Source: Nocardia australiensis
GTDB taxonomy: Bacteria; Actinomycetota; Actinomycetes; Mycobacteriales; Mycobacteriaceae
Length of the DNA stretch: 64,000 bases
NCBI RefSeq assembly: GCF_020733705.1
Contig: NZ_JAJFZM010000001.1
Coordinates: 2,914,001 to 2,978,000 of the forward strand
Reading direction: 5' to 3'
Position 1 is the first letter of the stretch; every line of letters starts with the position of its first letter. Positions 34,242 through 42,049 of this stretch are shown here, piece after piece. Made by a program: the position numbers and the translations under genes. The notes beneath the pieces were generated by a model that made no database searches, was not told where the DNA came from, and saw only the letters and a list, made by a program, of their open reading frames with translations.

Positions 34242-34277
34242 GCGCACACTCCCGTCGGCGGCGACGAGAGTGTGCGC
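34242..34277. terminator. Bidirectional terminator-like hairpin
   Basis: GCGCACACTC pairs with GAGTGTGCGC across a 16-nt loop, in the 94-bp gap between two converging genes (SDR and NTF2-like). No U-tract; the position supports a shared terminator. Confidence 0.5.
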
Positions 34278-34324
34278 TGCGGACCGGCAGCGATCGTGTG
34301 GCGAGCCGGTGCTCCGGCAATCAG

Positions 34325-34723
34325 TTACCGGTCGAGCAGCAGATCCTCATCATCATCGTCGACGACCTGCCGGGCGACCTCGACGAAACGCTCGGCCCTG
34401 CCGCCGTTGATCCGGGCGAACAGATGAGATTCGAAGATCGACTCCTGCCCTTCCGGGGAAACCATTCGGAACAGGTACCGGCCAGCGGTTCCGGTGTTCG
34501 TGCTGATCTGTTCCAACACCCGCATCTCGCCGCCACCGGCAACCATTCGGCGCATCTCGCGCACATGTGCGAGATACTCGGATCGTCCGTATACGCGGCC
34601 GTTGATGCGTTGTACGAAGTTCGGCGTGACCAATCTGTCAAGAGTGTCGTCGAGCGACTCGGCCGTTTCATCTCCGTAGAGCAGTTCGGTCAGCGCGGCG
34701 GGCAGATCGAATTCTTGGTTCAT
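34325..34723 (-). CDS. NTF2/SnoaL-like protein
   Basis: 132 residues. LTELLYGDETAESLDDTLDRLVTPNFVQRINGRVYGRSEYLAHVREMRRMV followed by RVLEQISTNTGTAGRYLFRMVSPEGQESIFESHLFARINGGRAERFVEVARQV matches the cone-shaped alpha+beta barrel of NTF2-like proteins, found in isomerases, dehydratases and ligand carriers. It follows the enoyl-CoA hydratase by 17 bp and is likely co-transcribed. Confidence 0.8.
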   Translation of the reverse strand: MNQEFDLPAALTELLYGDETAESLDDTLDRLVTPNFVQRINGRVYGRSEYLAHVREMRRMVAGGGEMRVLEQISTNTGTAGRYLFRMVSPEGQESIFESHLFARINGGRAERFVEVARQVVDDDDEDLLLDR

Positions 34724-34740
34724 GTCAGTCTTTCTGCTGT

Positions 34741-35610
34741 TCAGTTGGATTCAGGAGCCGCGGCGGCACGATCGAGGAGCCCCTCGAGGTCGATCTCTCC
34801 TGCTGCTGTCTGGCCGCCCTCGTCGACGGTGCGCCGCATCCGGGCCACCACCTCGGGTGGGGACGGGTACACCTTGGCATGCGCATTGGCCTCCTCGGGG
34901 AGGTTCGGCACCGGGCCACTGGCCTCGGCGGCGTCGATCGCTTCGACCGCCGCAGCGGCGACACCGTCCGGTAGCGCGGCGATCCGGCGCGCCAGGTCGT
35001 CGACGTAGGCATCGAGCTGGTCGGCTGGCATGGCGCGGTTGATCCAGCCGTACTTCTCGGCAAGCTCGGTGCCGTACAGGTCGCCACTCAAGACAACCTC
35101 GATAGTGCGGGCGCGGCCGAGCAGTCGGTTGAGGTATTGAGTGCCGCCCCCGCCGGGGAAGATCCCCATGCGGGTCTCCGGCTGTCCGAGCCAGGTCTGG
35201 TCCGCTGCGGCGAATCGCATGTCGGCGGCCATCGCGAGCTCCACTCCGCCGGCGCGCAGCCGGCCCCTGAGTTTGGCGATCGTCACCTGAGGCAGACGCC
35301 GGAACCTCTCATGGAGCTGCTGCAGGGGGTTGAGGGTGGGGTCACCATCCGGATCGCTCAACGACGTCAGTTCCTCGGGGTCGAACATCCACTTGAAGTC
35401 CGCGTGCGCCGCGAAGAACTCGGGGTTGGCGCTGGTCAGCACGATCACCTTGATCGCGCCGTCGCGCTCCGCGCGTTCGACGAAGTGCCGCAGATCGCGG
35501 GCTACGGCGACGTCGATCGTGTTGACCGGGGGATTATCCAGGGTGATGGTCGCGACGCCGTGGTCGACGTCGACCCGCAGTGCCGAGTACTCGTACGAGT
35601 CGGTGGTCAT
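34741..35610 (-). CDS. Enoyl-CoA hydratase/isomerase family protein
   Basis: 289 residues from the ATG at 35610 (MTTDSYEYSALRVDVDHGVATITLDNPPVNTIDVAVARDL), preceded by GGAG; a far longer upstream frame is low-quality. Crotonase features: TLDNPPVNTID, the first oxyanion segment NPEFFAAHADFKWM, KLRGRLRAGGVELAMAADMRFAA for the second, and ETRMGIFPGGGGTQYLNRLLG. The Gly-rich second catalytic loop lacks the usual Glu pair at one site, so hydratase activity is not assured. Co-oriented with the NTF2-like gene; divergent AraC regulator follows. Confidence 0.85.
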   Translation of the reverse strand: MTTDSYEYSALRVDVDHGVATITLDNPPVNTIDVAVARDLRHFVERAERDGAIKVIVLTSANPEFFAAHADFKWMFDPEELTSLSDPDGDPTLNPLQQLHERFRRLPQVTIAKLRGRLRAGGVELAMAADMRFAAADQTWLGQPETRMGIFPGGGGTQYLNRLLGRARTIEVVLSGDLYGTELAEKYGWINRAMPADQLDAYVDDLARRIAALPDGVAAAAVEAIDAAEASGPVPNLPEEANAHAKVYPSPPEVVARMRRTVDEGGQTAAGEIDLEGLLDRAAAAPESN

Positions 35611-35787
35611 AGGAAACTCCGATAACGCCGGGACGGCGGTGGTCATCGCCGTCGGTTGATCTGAACAGTTACACCGTATGTGTACGAGAATGCGCGTTTG
35701 TATGACTGAATGAGTCATATTCTTTGCCGAATAGCTCACCTTTCCGTGCTCCGTGGTTTGACGGCGACTAGGAGTCTTCGTAGCCTG

Positions 35788-36720
35788 ATGGACATGGATC
35801 TGCTCGGTGACTGGCTGACTGTGGCCGGTGTCCACGGAACTGTCGGCGCCCATCTCGAGGCCGGTGGCGACTGGGGCGTGCGATGGGATGGCCAGGGTGA
35901 TGCAGTGATCTATGCCGTGACCGCTGGTGCGGCATGGATTGAGCCGGAGGGGCACACGCCGGTCCAACTGGTGGCCGGTGACGCCTATCTGGTCGCGTCC
36001 GGGACGCCACACGCACTCGCCTCCAGCGCGGGTGCGATGCCGCGGCGTTGCGATACGCGGAGCGCGAACTCCACGTCAGGCGCCGGAGTGATGCGGCTGG
36101 GCACCGCATCTCCCGCGACCCATATCCTGGCGGCCCGCTACTCCTACGACACCGCGATCACCACGCAAGTGCTCGCTCTGCTGCCGACGACGGTCCACCT
36201 CCGTGCCGACTTCGGAGCCAGCTGCCTCGGCGATACCTTGCGCCTGCTCGCGCGTGAGCTCGGCCTATCACGCCCGGCAGCCGGCCTTGTCCTGGATCGG
36301 CTGGTCGACATCATGCTGGTGCAGTTCCTTCGCGTATGGATCGATAGCGCCGCGGAGCGACCGGACCATGGGCTCTCCTCGTTGCTGGGTGCTGCCACGG
36401 ACTCGATAGTGGGCGAGGCGGTCGGCCTGATCCACGCCGAACCTGCCCGGCCATGGACCGCGGAGACCCTGGCCGCCGCCGTCGCGGTGTCGCGAGCCAC
36501 CCTGATCCGCCGTTTCGGCGAGGTCGTGGGAACGACACCGTCCGCGTACCTCGGCCAGTGGCGGATGGATCTCGCGTCCCGACGACTCCGCGATACCGAC
36601 GACCCGGTCGAGGCCGTGGCACATGACGTGGGCTACACGTCGGTTCCCGCATTCACCAGGGCCTTCACCCGCGCACACTCCCGATCGCCGGCTCGGTATC
36701 GGCGGTCTACAGCCGAGTAG
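35788..36720 (+). CDS. AraC-family regulator with N-terminal cupin domain
   Basis: 310 residues from the ATG at 35788 (MDMDLLGDWLTVAGVHGTVG). The N-terminal half is a cupin-like effector domain (AAWIEPEGHTPVQLVAGDAYLVASGTPHALAS). The C-terminal 100 residues hold two helix-turn-helices, RPWTAETLAAAVAVSRATLIRRFGEVVGTTPSAYLGQWRMDLASRRL and VEAVAHDVGYTSVPAFTRAFTRAHSRSPARYR. It is divergent from the hydratase/NTF2 operon and may activate it. Confidence 0.85.
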   Translation: MDMDLLGDWLTVAGVHGTVGAHLEAGGDWGVRWDGQGDAVIYAVTAGAAWIEPEGHTPVQLVAGDAYLVASGTPHALASSAGAMPRRCDTRSANSTSGAGVMRLGTASPATHILAARYSYDTAITTQVLALLPTTVHLRADFGASCLGDTLRLLARELGLSRPAAGLVLDRLVDIMLVQFLRVWIDSAAERPDHGLSSLLGAATDSIVGEAVGLIHAEPARPWTAETLAAAVAVSRATLIRRFGEVVGTTPSAYLGQWRMDLASRRLRDTDDPVEAVAHDVGYTSVPAFTRAFTRAHSRSPARYRRSTAE

Positions 36721-36728
36721 TTCACGCG

Positions 36729-37634
36729 CTACCGGACATCGCGACGTTCCGGTTCAACCGGATCTGGTTGCGAGCGCGCTTCGATCCGAAGCATGTAGTC
36801 ACGAATGATCGAGACGTACTCGTTGCGAAGTGGCTCGTGTTCGAGGTATCCCATGTGGGCCGCGCCGGACTGCGTGACATGTTCGGAGTCGCGGATCCGG
36901 TCGGCGATGTCCGCGAGGTGCGAAGGGACGCACTCGTCGAACTCTCCGCCGAGTACCAGCGTAGGAACGCGAATCCGTTCGAGCTCGTCGAATATGTCCC
37001 AATCGTGCAGGACTCCGGTCACGTGGTAATCCGCTTGTCCGATCATCGTCCGGAACGTTGTCAAGCTCATAAGATCCGGTTCGAGCTTTACTGTCGAGGT
37101 GCGCACAATGCATGCGCGCATGTATTCCTCTTGGGCAACGAGGTAGTCGGGATCGTTCATCTCTCCGCTCAACTCACGTCCGTAGGTGCGCTCCAAGACA
37201 TTGCCCGGTAGCTTCGCCAGTATTTCGCGAACCTCGTTCTCGAACCTGGGTACGCTCGCCAATCCATTGGCGCAGATCAGACTCGTCCACTCGGGTGCCC
37301 GCTGTGCGGCGAACTGAAGGCCGAGCATGGCACCCCAGGAGTGGCCGTAGACGTGCGGGCGTTCCAGACCCAGGCCTTCGGTCACTGCACCGAGTTCGTC
37401 GAGAAAGCGACTCACTGTCAGCAGCGCGGGGTCTTCTATCGGATCCGAACGTCCCACCCCGAGCTGGTCGTACCAGATGACTTCACGTTCTCGCGCGACC
37501 GGCTCGAAAGCTTCGAACAGTGGATCGCTGGGGTAGCCCGGTCCGCCGTGAATGAGCAGAAGCGGCACGCCACCGCTGCCCATCCTGCGATACCAGACTT
37601 TGCCTCCTGGTACGGAGATCTTTCCTTCGTCCAT
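36729..37634 (-). CDS. Alpha/beta hydrolase, proline iminopeptidase (S33) family
   Basis: 301 residues. The oxyanion motif HGGPGYPSDPLF, WYDQLGVGRSD and the nucleophile elbow GHSWGAMLG (S99) are those of proline iminopeptidases and related epoxide/amide hydrolases. The acid is expected in LGGEFDECVP and the base His in GAAHMGYLEHE. It lies 5 bp after an NTF2-like gene on the same strand, so an NTF2-assisted hydrolysis pathway is possible. Third-position GC is lower than in neighbouring genes, hinting at transfer. Confidence 0.85.
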   Translation of the reverse strand: MDEGKISVPGGKVWYRRMGSGGVPLLLIHGGPGYPSDPLFEAFEPVAREREVIWYDQLGVGRSDPIEDPALLTVSRFLDELGAVTEGLGLERPHVYGHSWGAMLGLQFAAQRAPEWTSLICANGLASVPRFENEVREILAKLPGNVLERTYGRELSGEMNDPDYLVAQEEYMRACIVRTSTVKLEPDLMSLTTFRTMIGQADYHVTGVLHDWDIFDELERIRVPTLVLGGEFDECVPSHLADIADRIRDSEHVTQSGAAHMGYLEHEPLRNEYVSIIRDYMLRIEARSQPDPVEPERRDVR

Positions 37635-37639
37635 TGCTA

Positions 37640-38038
37640 TCAGCCTCGTACCTGAACGGCGGAACGGAGGGTATCGCTGTCGACCGGTACATCGTAGGTG
37701 TACTCCTCTATTCGGTCGATGAGAAGCCCTTCGAACCGAAGGTACATCGCAGCGTGGATTTCGCTATGGGACCCGTCGTTCAGAACCAGGTGAAGTATAT
37801 TCTGCTGGAGAACCTCATTTGAATTCTGGAACTGCCGAGTAACGTCGTATCGCAGCGAATCGACGGTAGCGACAAGCGGTCTCAGCTGTTCTATCTTCTC
37901 GTCGATCGTCAGTTCTCCTTTGCCGTCGTTGTGCCACACGGTGGCTGTGCTGGTGCACATCGACCGCATATTTTCGAAATCGCACGCTTCCAGATATCGC
38001 AGGCACTGAATCGCCGTCTCGCTGATGTTCGTTCCCAT
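37640..38038 (-). CDS. NTF2/SnoaL-like protein
   Basis: 132 residues from an ATG with AAGGGG upstream. ETAIQCLRYLEACDFENMRSMCTSTATVWHNDGKGELTIDEKIEQLRPLVATVDSLRYDVTRQFQNSNEVLQQNILHLVL is a typical NTF2-like helix-sheet pattern. First gene of a two-gene unit with the S33-type hydrolase. Base composition here is notably less GC-rich than the surroundings. Confidence 0.8.
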   Translation of the reverse strand: MGTNISETAIQCLRYLEACDFENMRSMCTSTATVWHNDGKGELTIDEKIEQLRPLVATVDSLRYDVTRQFQNSNEVLQQNILHLVLNDGSHSEIHAAMYLRFEGLLIDRIEEYTYDVPVDSDTLRSAVQVRG

Positions 38039-38153
38039 GTCAATTTCCCCTTGCTTTGCTCGATGTCTAATGCGGAACCGGCGAAACGCCTTTGTATCCC
38101 GTTGTCTCGGCGTGGAGGCAACGGACTTCAGTGTATGGAGAAATTATCAAAAT

Positions 38154-38169
38154 GTAAGTCTTGACTTAC
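38154..38169. promoter_or_regulatory. Dyad upstream of the NTF2/hydrolase unit
   Basis: GTAAGTC-TT-GACTTAC lies 116 bp upstream of the NTF2-like start in an AT-richer stretch. Candidate operator. Confidence 0.4.
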
Positions 38170-38256
38170 CTTTCGATATCAAGCAGTAGGGTCCGGTCAT
38201 GCGAAAAGTCTGTCCACTCGGATCCATCCGGCTCGGAATTGTCGCCCGGTTTATAT

Positions 38257-38412
38257 CTATGCCGGGAGAAGGCCGGACAGTGCGGCGGCGAAGTGCTCGG
38301 CGGCTGTGTCGTGGAAGGTGATTTCCCGGCCGGTTGCGGCGGAGAGTGCTTGGGCGATTTCGCCGTGGGGCACGGCGCGAGGTCCAGTCAATGTGTAGGT
38401 CAGTGCGTGACC
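38257..38412 (-). pseudogene. C-terminal remnant of an NmrA-type NAD(P)-binding protein
   Basis: The minus strand reads TYTLTGPRAVPHGEIAQALS followed by AATGREITFHDTAAEHF and ends ALSGLLPA-stop. LTGP..L.H.EIA..LS.ATGR.I.F.D is the conserved C-terminal signature of NmrA/quinone-oxidoreductase-2-like SDRs. Only ~50 codons remain, joined to the 3' end of the MFS gene at 38400, so the rest was lost by deletion or replaced. Confidence 0.6.
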
Positions 38413-39842
38413 GCGCAGGCCGAGTCCGGTTGCGTGCTGGCGGTGGGGATGAAAGACAGTGCGAGGGCGAGAAGGATGAACGCTGCCTCACCCAGGAACG
38501 CAGTCGTGAAGGAGATATCTCCGTGTGCCCCCGCGGCGCCGATGGCGATCCCGGCCAGGGCTGCGAGCCCGACCGCACTGCCCAGGTGCTGGGCAGCATT
38601 GACCAGCCCACTGAGCAGGCCTGATTCGCCTTCGCCGCTATCGCGCACCGCCGTTGCCATAGCGTTGACGACGCCGAGGCCGAGACCGCCGCCGATCAGC
38701 AGGAACGAGCCGACGAGATGCACGGAGAGGCCACTGGTCGCCGGATTCAGCGCCAGCCATACAAGGCCGGCGAACAGCAGGACGAGGGCGACCGGCACCG
38801 CGCGGGACAGACCGATGCGTTTTGCCAGCAGTGGCGCGAAGGCGCTGCCCACGATGATCATGACCGCGATGGGGATCTGTGTCATCCCGGCCGTCGTCGC
38901 GCTCATTCCGAGTACTTCTTGCTGGTACCCGGGCAGGAAGAAGAACAGGCTTGTCAGCGTGGCACCAAGCAGCATCATCACCACGCTCGCCATGACCACC
39001 GGCTTCCTGCGGAATACGCCGAGCGGGACCAGGGGATGTGTGGAGCGCTTTTCGGCGATCACGAATGCAACCAGGCAGGCGAGGCCGATCGCGATACCGG
39101 CGACCGTGCTGGGCGCATCCCATCCGCTTTCGGAGGCAGCGACCATGCCGAGCGCGAGGGCGGTGATTCCGGCAGTGGCGGTAATGGCGCCGAGTAGGTC
39201 GAACCGGCCGGCCCGGCCCGGGACCGGCGGCACCGAGCGCGACACGATGATCGCGCCGATGATGCCGAACGGCACCGGAGTCCAGAACACCGACTGCCAA
39301 CCCAGCAGATCGGTGAGTGTTCCACCGAGGAAGACGCCGAAGAGACTGCCGGCACCCGTGACAGCGCCCCAGATGCCCAGGGCGCGAGTGCGTTCCGCAG
39401 GAGTCTGGTAGAGGACGAGTACAAGTGCGAGCGCGGACGGTACCACGATCGCGCCCCCGATCCCCTGCCCGATCCGCCCGGCGATCAGCATGGGCACGCT
39501 GGTGGCCAGGGCGCAGAAAGCCGATGCCGCGAGGTAGATGGCCATTCCGGCCATGAACACTTTCCGGCCGCCGAGCACGTCGGCGAGACGGCCGCCGAGT
39601 AGCAGCAGACCGGCGAACGCCACCAGGTAGGCGTTCACAACGACGGTCAGTTCGGCGGCCGAGAGTCCGAGACCTTCGCGGACGGCCAGCCCGGCGAGGT
39701 TGACCATCGAAGTATCGAGAACGATCAGGAACATGGATGTCGCCAGGCCGAGCATTGCCACATTGCGTGGTACTCGCAGGCGAGCATGCTCTGTGGTGGG
39801 CAGGGTTTCACTGCTCATTATTTCGCATTTGCTGTTCATCAT
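38400..39842 (-). CDS. DHA2-family MFS efflux transporter
   Basis: About 480 residues from the ATG at 39842 (an in-frame ATG at 39818 is the alternative). Fourteen hydrophobic segments. VLDTSMVNLAGLAVREGLGLS is the family opening motif, LLLGGRLADVLGGRKVFMAGM the loop 2-3 motif, and GWQSVFWTPVPFGIIGA the EmrB/QacA-type signature. It lies downstream of a TetR repressor on the same strand, with a copy of the same operator before each gene, so expression is probably induced when the TetR protein binds a drug-like ligand. Confidence 0.87.
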   Translation of the reverse strand: MMNSKCEIMSSETLPTTEHARLRVPRNVAMLGLATSMFLIVLDTSMVNLAGLAVREGLGLSAAELTVVVNAYLVAFAGLLLLGGRLADVLGGRKVFMAGMAIYLAASAFCALATSVPMLIAGRIGQGIGGAIVVPSALALVLVLYQTPAERTRALGIWGAVTGAGSLFGVFLGGTLTDLLGWQSVFWTPVPFGIIGAIIVSRSVPPVPGRAGRFDLLGAITATAGITALALGMVAASESGWDAPSTVAGIAIGLACLVAFVIAEKRSTHPLVPLGVFRRKPVVMASVVMMLLGATLTSLFFFLPGYQQEVLGMSATTAGMTQIPIAVMIIVGSAFAPLLAKRIGLSRAVPVALVLLFAGLVWLALNPATSGLSVHLVGSFLLIGGGLGLGVVNAMATAVRDSGEGESGLLSGLVNAAQHLGSAVGLAALAGIAIGAAGAHGDISFTTAFLGEAAFILLALALSFIPTASTQPDSACAVTH

Positions 39843-39877
39843 TTTCGCCCTTGTCCAGTGAGTCTTTGCTGCGTTTC

Positions 39878-39897
39878 GATAGTGAGTGATCACTATC
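39878..39897. promoter_or_regulatory. TetR operator copy 1, before the DHA2 pump
   Basis: GATAGTGA-GTGA-TCACTATC, perfect 8-bp arms, 36 bp before the transporter start. The arms are identical to those of the site at 40481-40500 before the tetR gene. Confidence 0.75.
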
Positions 39898-39927
39898 AAA
39901 CGGGTAAAAAAATCCGCGCCCTCCAGG

Positions 39928-40476
39928 TCAGGATCCGGAAGCCAGGAAGCGATCGGCCCACGCATCGTGTTCGGCCCGAGCGGGCAGGTCCATGGATGCG
40001 GCCACCATGTACAACATGCCCGCCGCGAAGAAGTCGTGTGCCCGGTCGGTACCGACCTCCGGCATGGCCTCCATCTGCTCGAAGATATCGCGCGTCGATC
40101 GGTGCATCAGGTCGCGGATGCTGGGATCCTCGCAAGCCGCGTACCCCTGGAGCAGCATGAGCATCAGCTCGCGGTTTTCCATCAGTACGCCCCAGGCATC
40201 CGCCATCGCCCGCAGCGGATCGCCGTCCGCCGCCTCACCCGTGACGATCATCTCACGGGCAACCGTCGCGAACGTCTGCTCCAGCACCGCGACGAAAAGC
40301 TCCGGCTTGGTGGAGAAGATCCGGAAAAGGTTCGGGTGTGAGATCCCCGCCTCCTTGGCGATGTTCACGGTCGAACCGCCGTGTAATCCCTTGTGGCTGA
40401 ACTCCTTCAATGCCGCGGCGAGGATCTGCTCACGGCGCTGCTCGATGCTGACCCGTGGTCTCCGCTCTGCCGACAT
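39928..40476 (-). CDS. TetR-family repressor of the DHA2 pump
   Basis: 182 residues. N-terminal helix-turn-helix: REQILAAALKEFSHKGLHGGSTVNIAKEAGISHPNLFRIFSTKPELFVAVLEQTF. The C-terminal helical domain (AWGVLMENRELMLMLLQGYAACEDPSIRDLMHRSTRDIFEQM) is of the ligand-binding QacR/TetR type. Identical operators precede both this gene and the pump, supporting autoregulation and pump control. Confidence 0.87.
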   Translation of the reverse strand: MSAERRPRVSIEQRREQILAAALKEFSHKGLHGGSTVNIAKEAGISHPNLFRIFSTKPELFVAVLEQTFATVAREMIVTGEAADGDPLRAMADAWGVLMENRELMLMLLQGYAACEDPSIRDLMHRSTRDIFEQMEAMPEVGTDRAHDFFAAGMLYMVAASMDLPARAEHDAWADRFLASGS

Positions 40477-40480
40477 GTTT

Positions 40481-40500
40481 GATAGTGAACACTCACTATC
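40481..40500. promoter_or_regulatory. TetR operator copy 2, before tetR
   Basis: GATAGTGA-ACAC-TCACTATC ends 5 bp before the tetR start codon (minus strand), so repressor binding would block the ribosome-site region or a leaderless start; autorepression is likely. Confidence 0.75.
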
Positions 40501-40509
40501 GTATCGGTG

Positions 40510-40743
40510 TCAACCCCAGCGATGTCGCTCTCGTCGGATATCGTCGAACAGCACCATGTGCGGCTTCAGCGCCGGGGCCGTGCGATACCGGTGTGCTGCT
40601 GCTACCTCCGAAGAGCCGGAACGGTAGGCATCGACGCGGTCGCCGAGTTCTACTTGGCCGAGCAGGGTATTCATGTTGGTGACGGCTTCCCCACGGGGCG
40701 CTGCTGCGCGACCGTGGGGGCCCTCGATGACGTTCTCCAACAC
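40510..40743 (-). CDS. Possible small ORF or gene remnant
   Basis: 77 codons from a GTG at 40743: VLENVIEGPHGRAAAPRGEAV then TNMNTLLGQVELGDRVDAYR and a C-terminal PALKPHMVLFDDIRRERHRWG. Third positions are GC-rich and the composition is protein-like. No ribosome site or family is recognised; it may be the tail of a lost gene between the TetR operator and the secreted protein. Confidence 0.3.
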   Translation of the reverse strand: MLENVIEGPHGRAAAPRGEAVTNMNTLLGQVELGDRVDAYRSGSSEVAAAHRYRTAPALKPHMVLFDDIRRERHRWG

Positions 40744-40763
40744 CGTGCGGTGCGGGGGTTCGG

Positions 40764-41762
40764 TCAGCCGTCGACCGCTTCGGTGTTGGTGTCGTCCGGA
40801 GTCGGGTCGGGGGCTCCCGACGGTGTGGCTTCGGTGTTGGTGTTGTCCGGAGCCGGGCCGAGGGCTCGTGGCGGCGCGCTCAGGGCAGTCGCCGCGCCGA
40901 GTCCCGCCCCCAGCCCCGCACCGATGGCGGCGAGGGGAGCAGCCATGAGGGCAGCGCCGTACGCGGCGCCGACGGGGGCCGCGGCGAGACCGATCGGCGA
41001 GAACGGCAAACCGATGGCCAGGCCGAGCGCCCCGCCGACTCCCGCCCCGATGAGCGCGAACGGGCTCGCGAACGCGGCGCCCGCGGCGGCGCCGATCGCG
41101 GCGGCGCCGACGGTCTGGCCTGCGACGCGGTCGGAGCGGGTGCGCTCCATACCGACCGAATCGAGGAACGTCGCGAGGTTGGCCTCGGTGATCGCTGCGC
41201 CGTCGTTGAGCTGAACAGCCTGCTCCCGGGGAAGCCACTCCGGTGAATCGACCTGCACGTCACCGAACCGCAACGCGCCGGGGGGTGGTGCGATCGCCGG
41301 TACCGGGGCGACCTGGGCGGGCGCGTGCAGCGCCTCCAATGGCGACAGGTAGTCGTTCTTCGGTATCGGTCGCGCCCACTGCAACGAGCTCAGCGTGTCT
41401 TCCGGGATACGGTTACCCCGGTAAGGGTGCACGTTCGGGGCTTCGGCGGCGGGCCACTGCGGGGACTGGTTCGCCTCCGCCGTCTGGTCCGTCTCCGCCG
41501 TCTGGTTCGTCTCCGCGGTCTGGTTCGTCTCCGCCGTCTGGTCGGTCTGCACCGTTTCGTCGGTGGAATCTTCGCCGACGGAATCTGCGTCGGGGGCGGG
41601 GGCCGTGTGCTCGGTCTGGCTCACCGGGATGTACCGGTCGGGCTCGGCGTTCGCGGTGCCGTTCCCCGCCAGCGTGAGAACTACGGGAACCGCTCCCGCT
41701 ATGACCACGGACCCCATCTTCTGCCGACGTGGGCTGACTGCTCTGTGCTTGCCGGTGCCCAT
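40764..41762 (-). CDS. Secreted protein with TAExxQ repeats and glycine-zipper domain
   Basis: 332 residues from an ATG with AAAGGTG upstream. A signal peptide (KMGSVVIAGAVPVVLTLAGNGTANA) is followed by an acidic Thr/Gln/Glu repeat region (QTAETNQTAETNQTAETDQT), a Pro-rich middle with LRFGDVQVDSPEWLPREQAVQLND, then a ~90-residue Gly/Ala zipper (VGAAAIGAAAGAAFASPFAL onward) and a Thr/Pro/Asp tail. The zipper could insert into the outer mycomembrane or oligomerise. Similar in layout to the protein at 88-645. Function unknown. Confidence 0.7.
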   Translation of the reverse strand: MGTGKHRAVSPRRQKMGSVVIAGAVPVVLTLAGNGTANAEPDRYIPVSQTEHTAPAPDADSVGEDSTDETVQTDQTAETNQTAETNQTAETDQTAEANQSPQWPAAEAPNVHPYRGNRIPEDTLSSLQWARPIPKNDYLSPLEALHAPAQVAPVPAIAPPPGALRFGDVQVDSPEWLPREQAVQLNDGAAITEANLATFLDSVGMERTRSDRVAGQTVGAAAIGAAAGAAFASPFALIGAGVGGALGLAIGLPFSPIGLAAAPVGAAYGAALMAAPLAAIGAGLGAGLGAATALSAPPRALGPAPDNTNTEATPSGAPDPTPDDTNTEAVDG

Positions 41763-41977
41763 CTATCACCTTTCATCTCATCGTGAAAGAGAAGTTGTCG
41801 CTCCACATTCGGAGCCGCCGGATGACTCGGATTGGTGGAACGTTCTGTGATAAGCACTAAAACCTGCTGAGACCAGGATTTTCAGATTGTTCAGCGCCAT
41901 GGATTCCGCGCATCGACACACTACCGGCCGCATGACGCGAGCTCGGCGGCTGCCACCGCCTCCGCACTGATAGGTTG

Positions 41978-42049
41978 CCGGCGCCGACGAGACGGATGAT
42001 GGCGGTGCGGTCGGGGAAGATACCGACGATGTCGGTCTGGCGGTGGTGG
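41978..42049 (-). mobile_element. Remnant of an IS256-family transposase
   Basis: The minus strand reads TDIVGIFPDRTAIIRLVGA, the conserved segment near the C-terminus of IS256-family (Mutator-like) transposases (usually followed by VLAEQHDEWxxxRRY). The match stops there and continues as unrelated sequence; no terminal repeats were found. It abuts the 3' end of the acyl-CoA synthetase gene. The remaining 41763-41977 shows no gene. Confidence 0.5.

Noticed and set aside
38161..39411. 416-codon plus-strand frame opposite the DHA2 pump
   Set aside because: Low-complexity Ala/Ser/Arg/Pro composition; shadow of the transporter.
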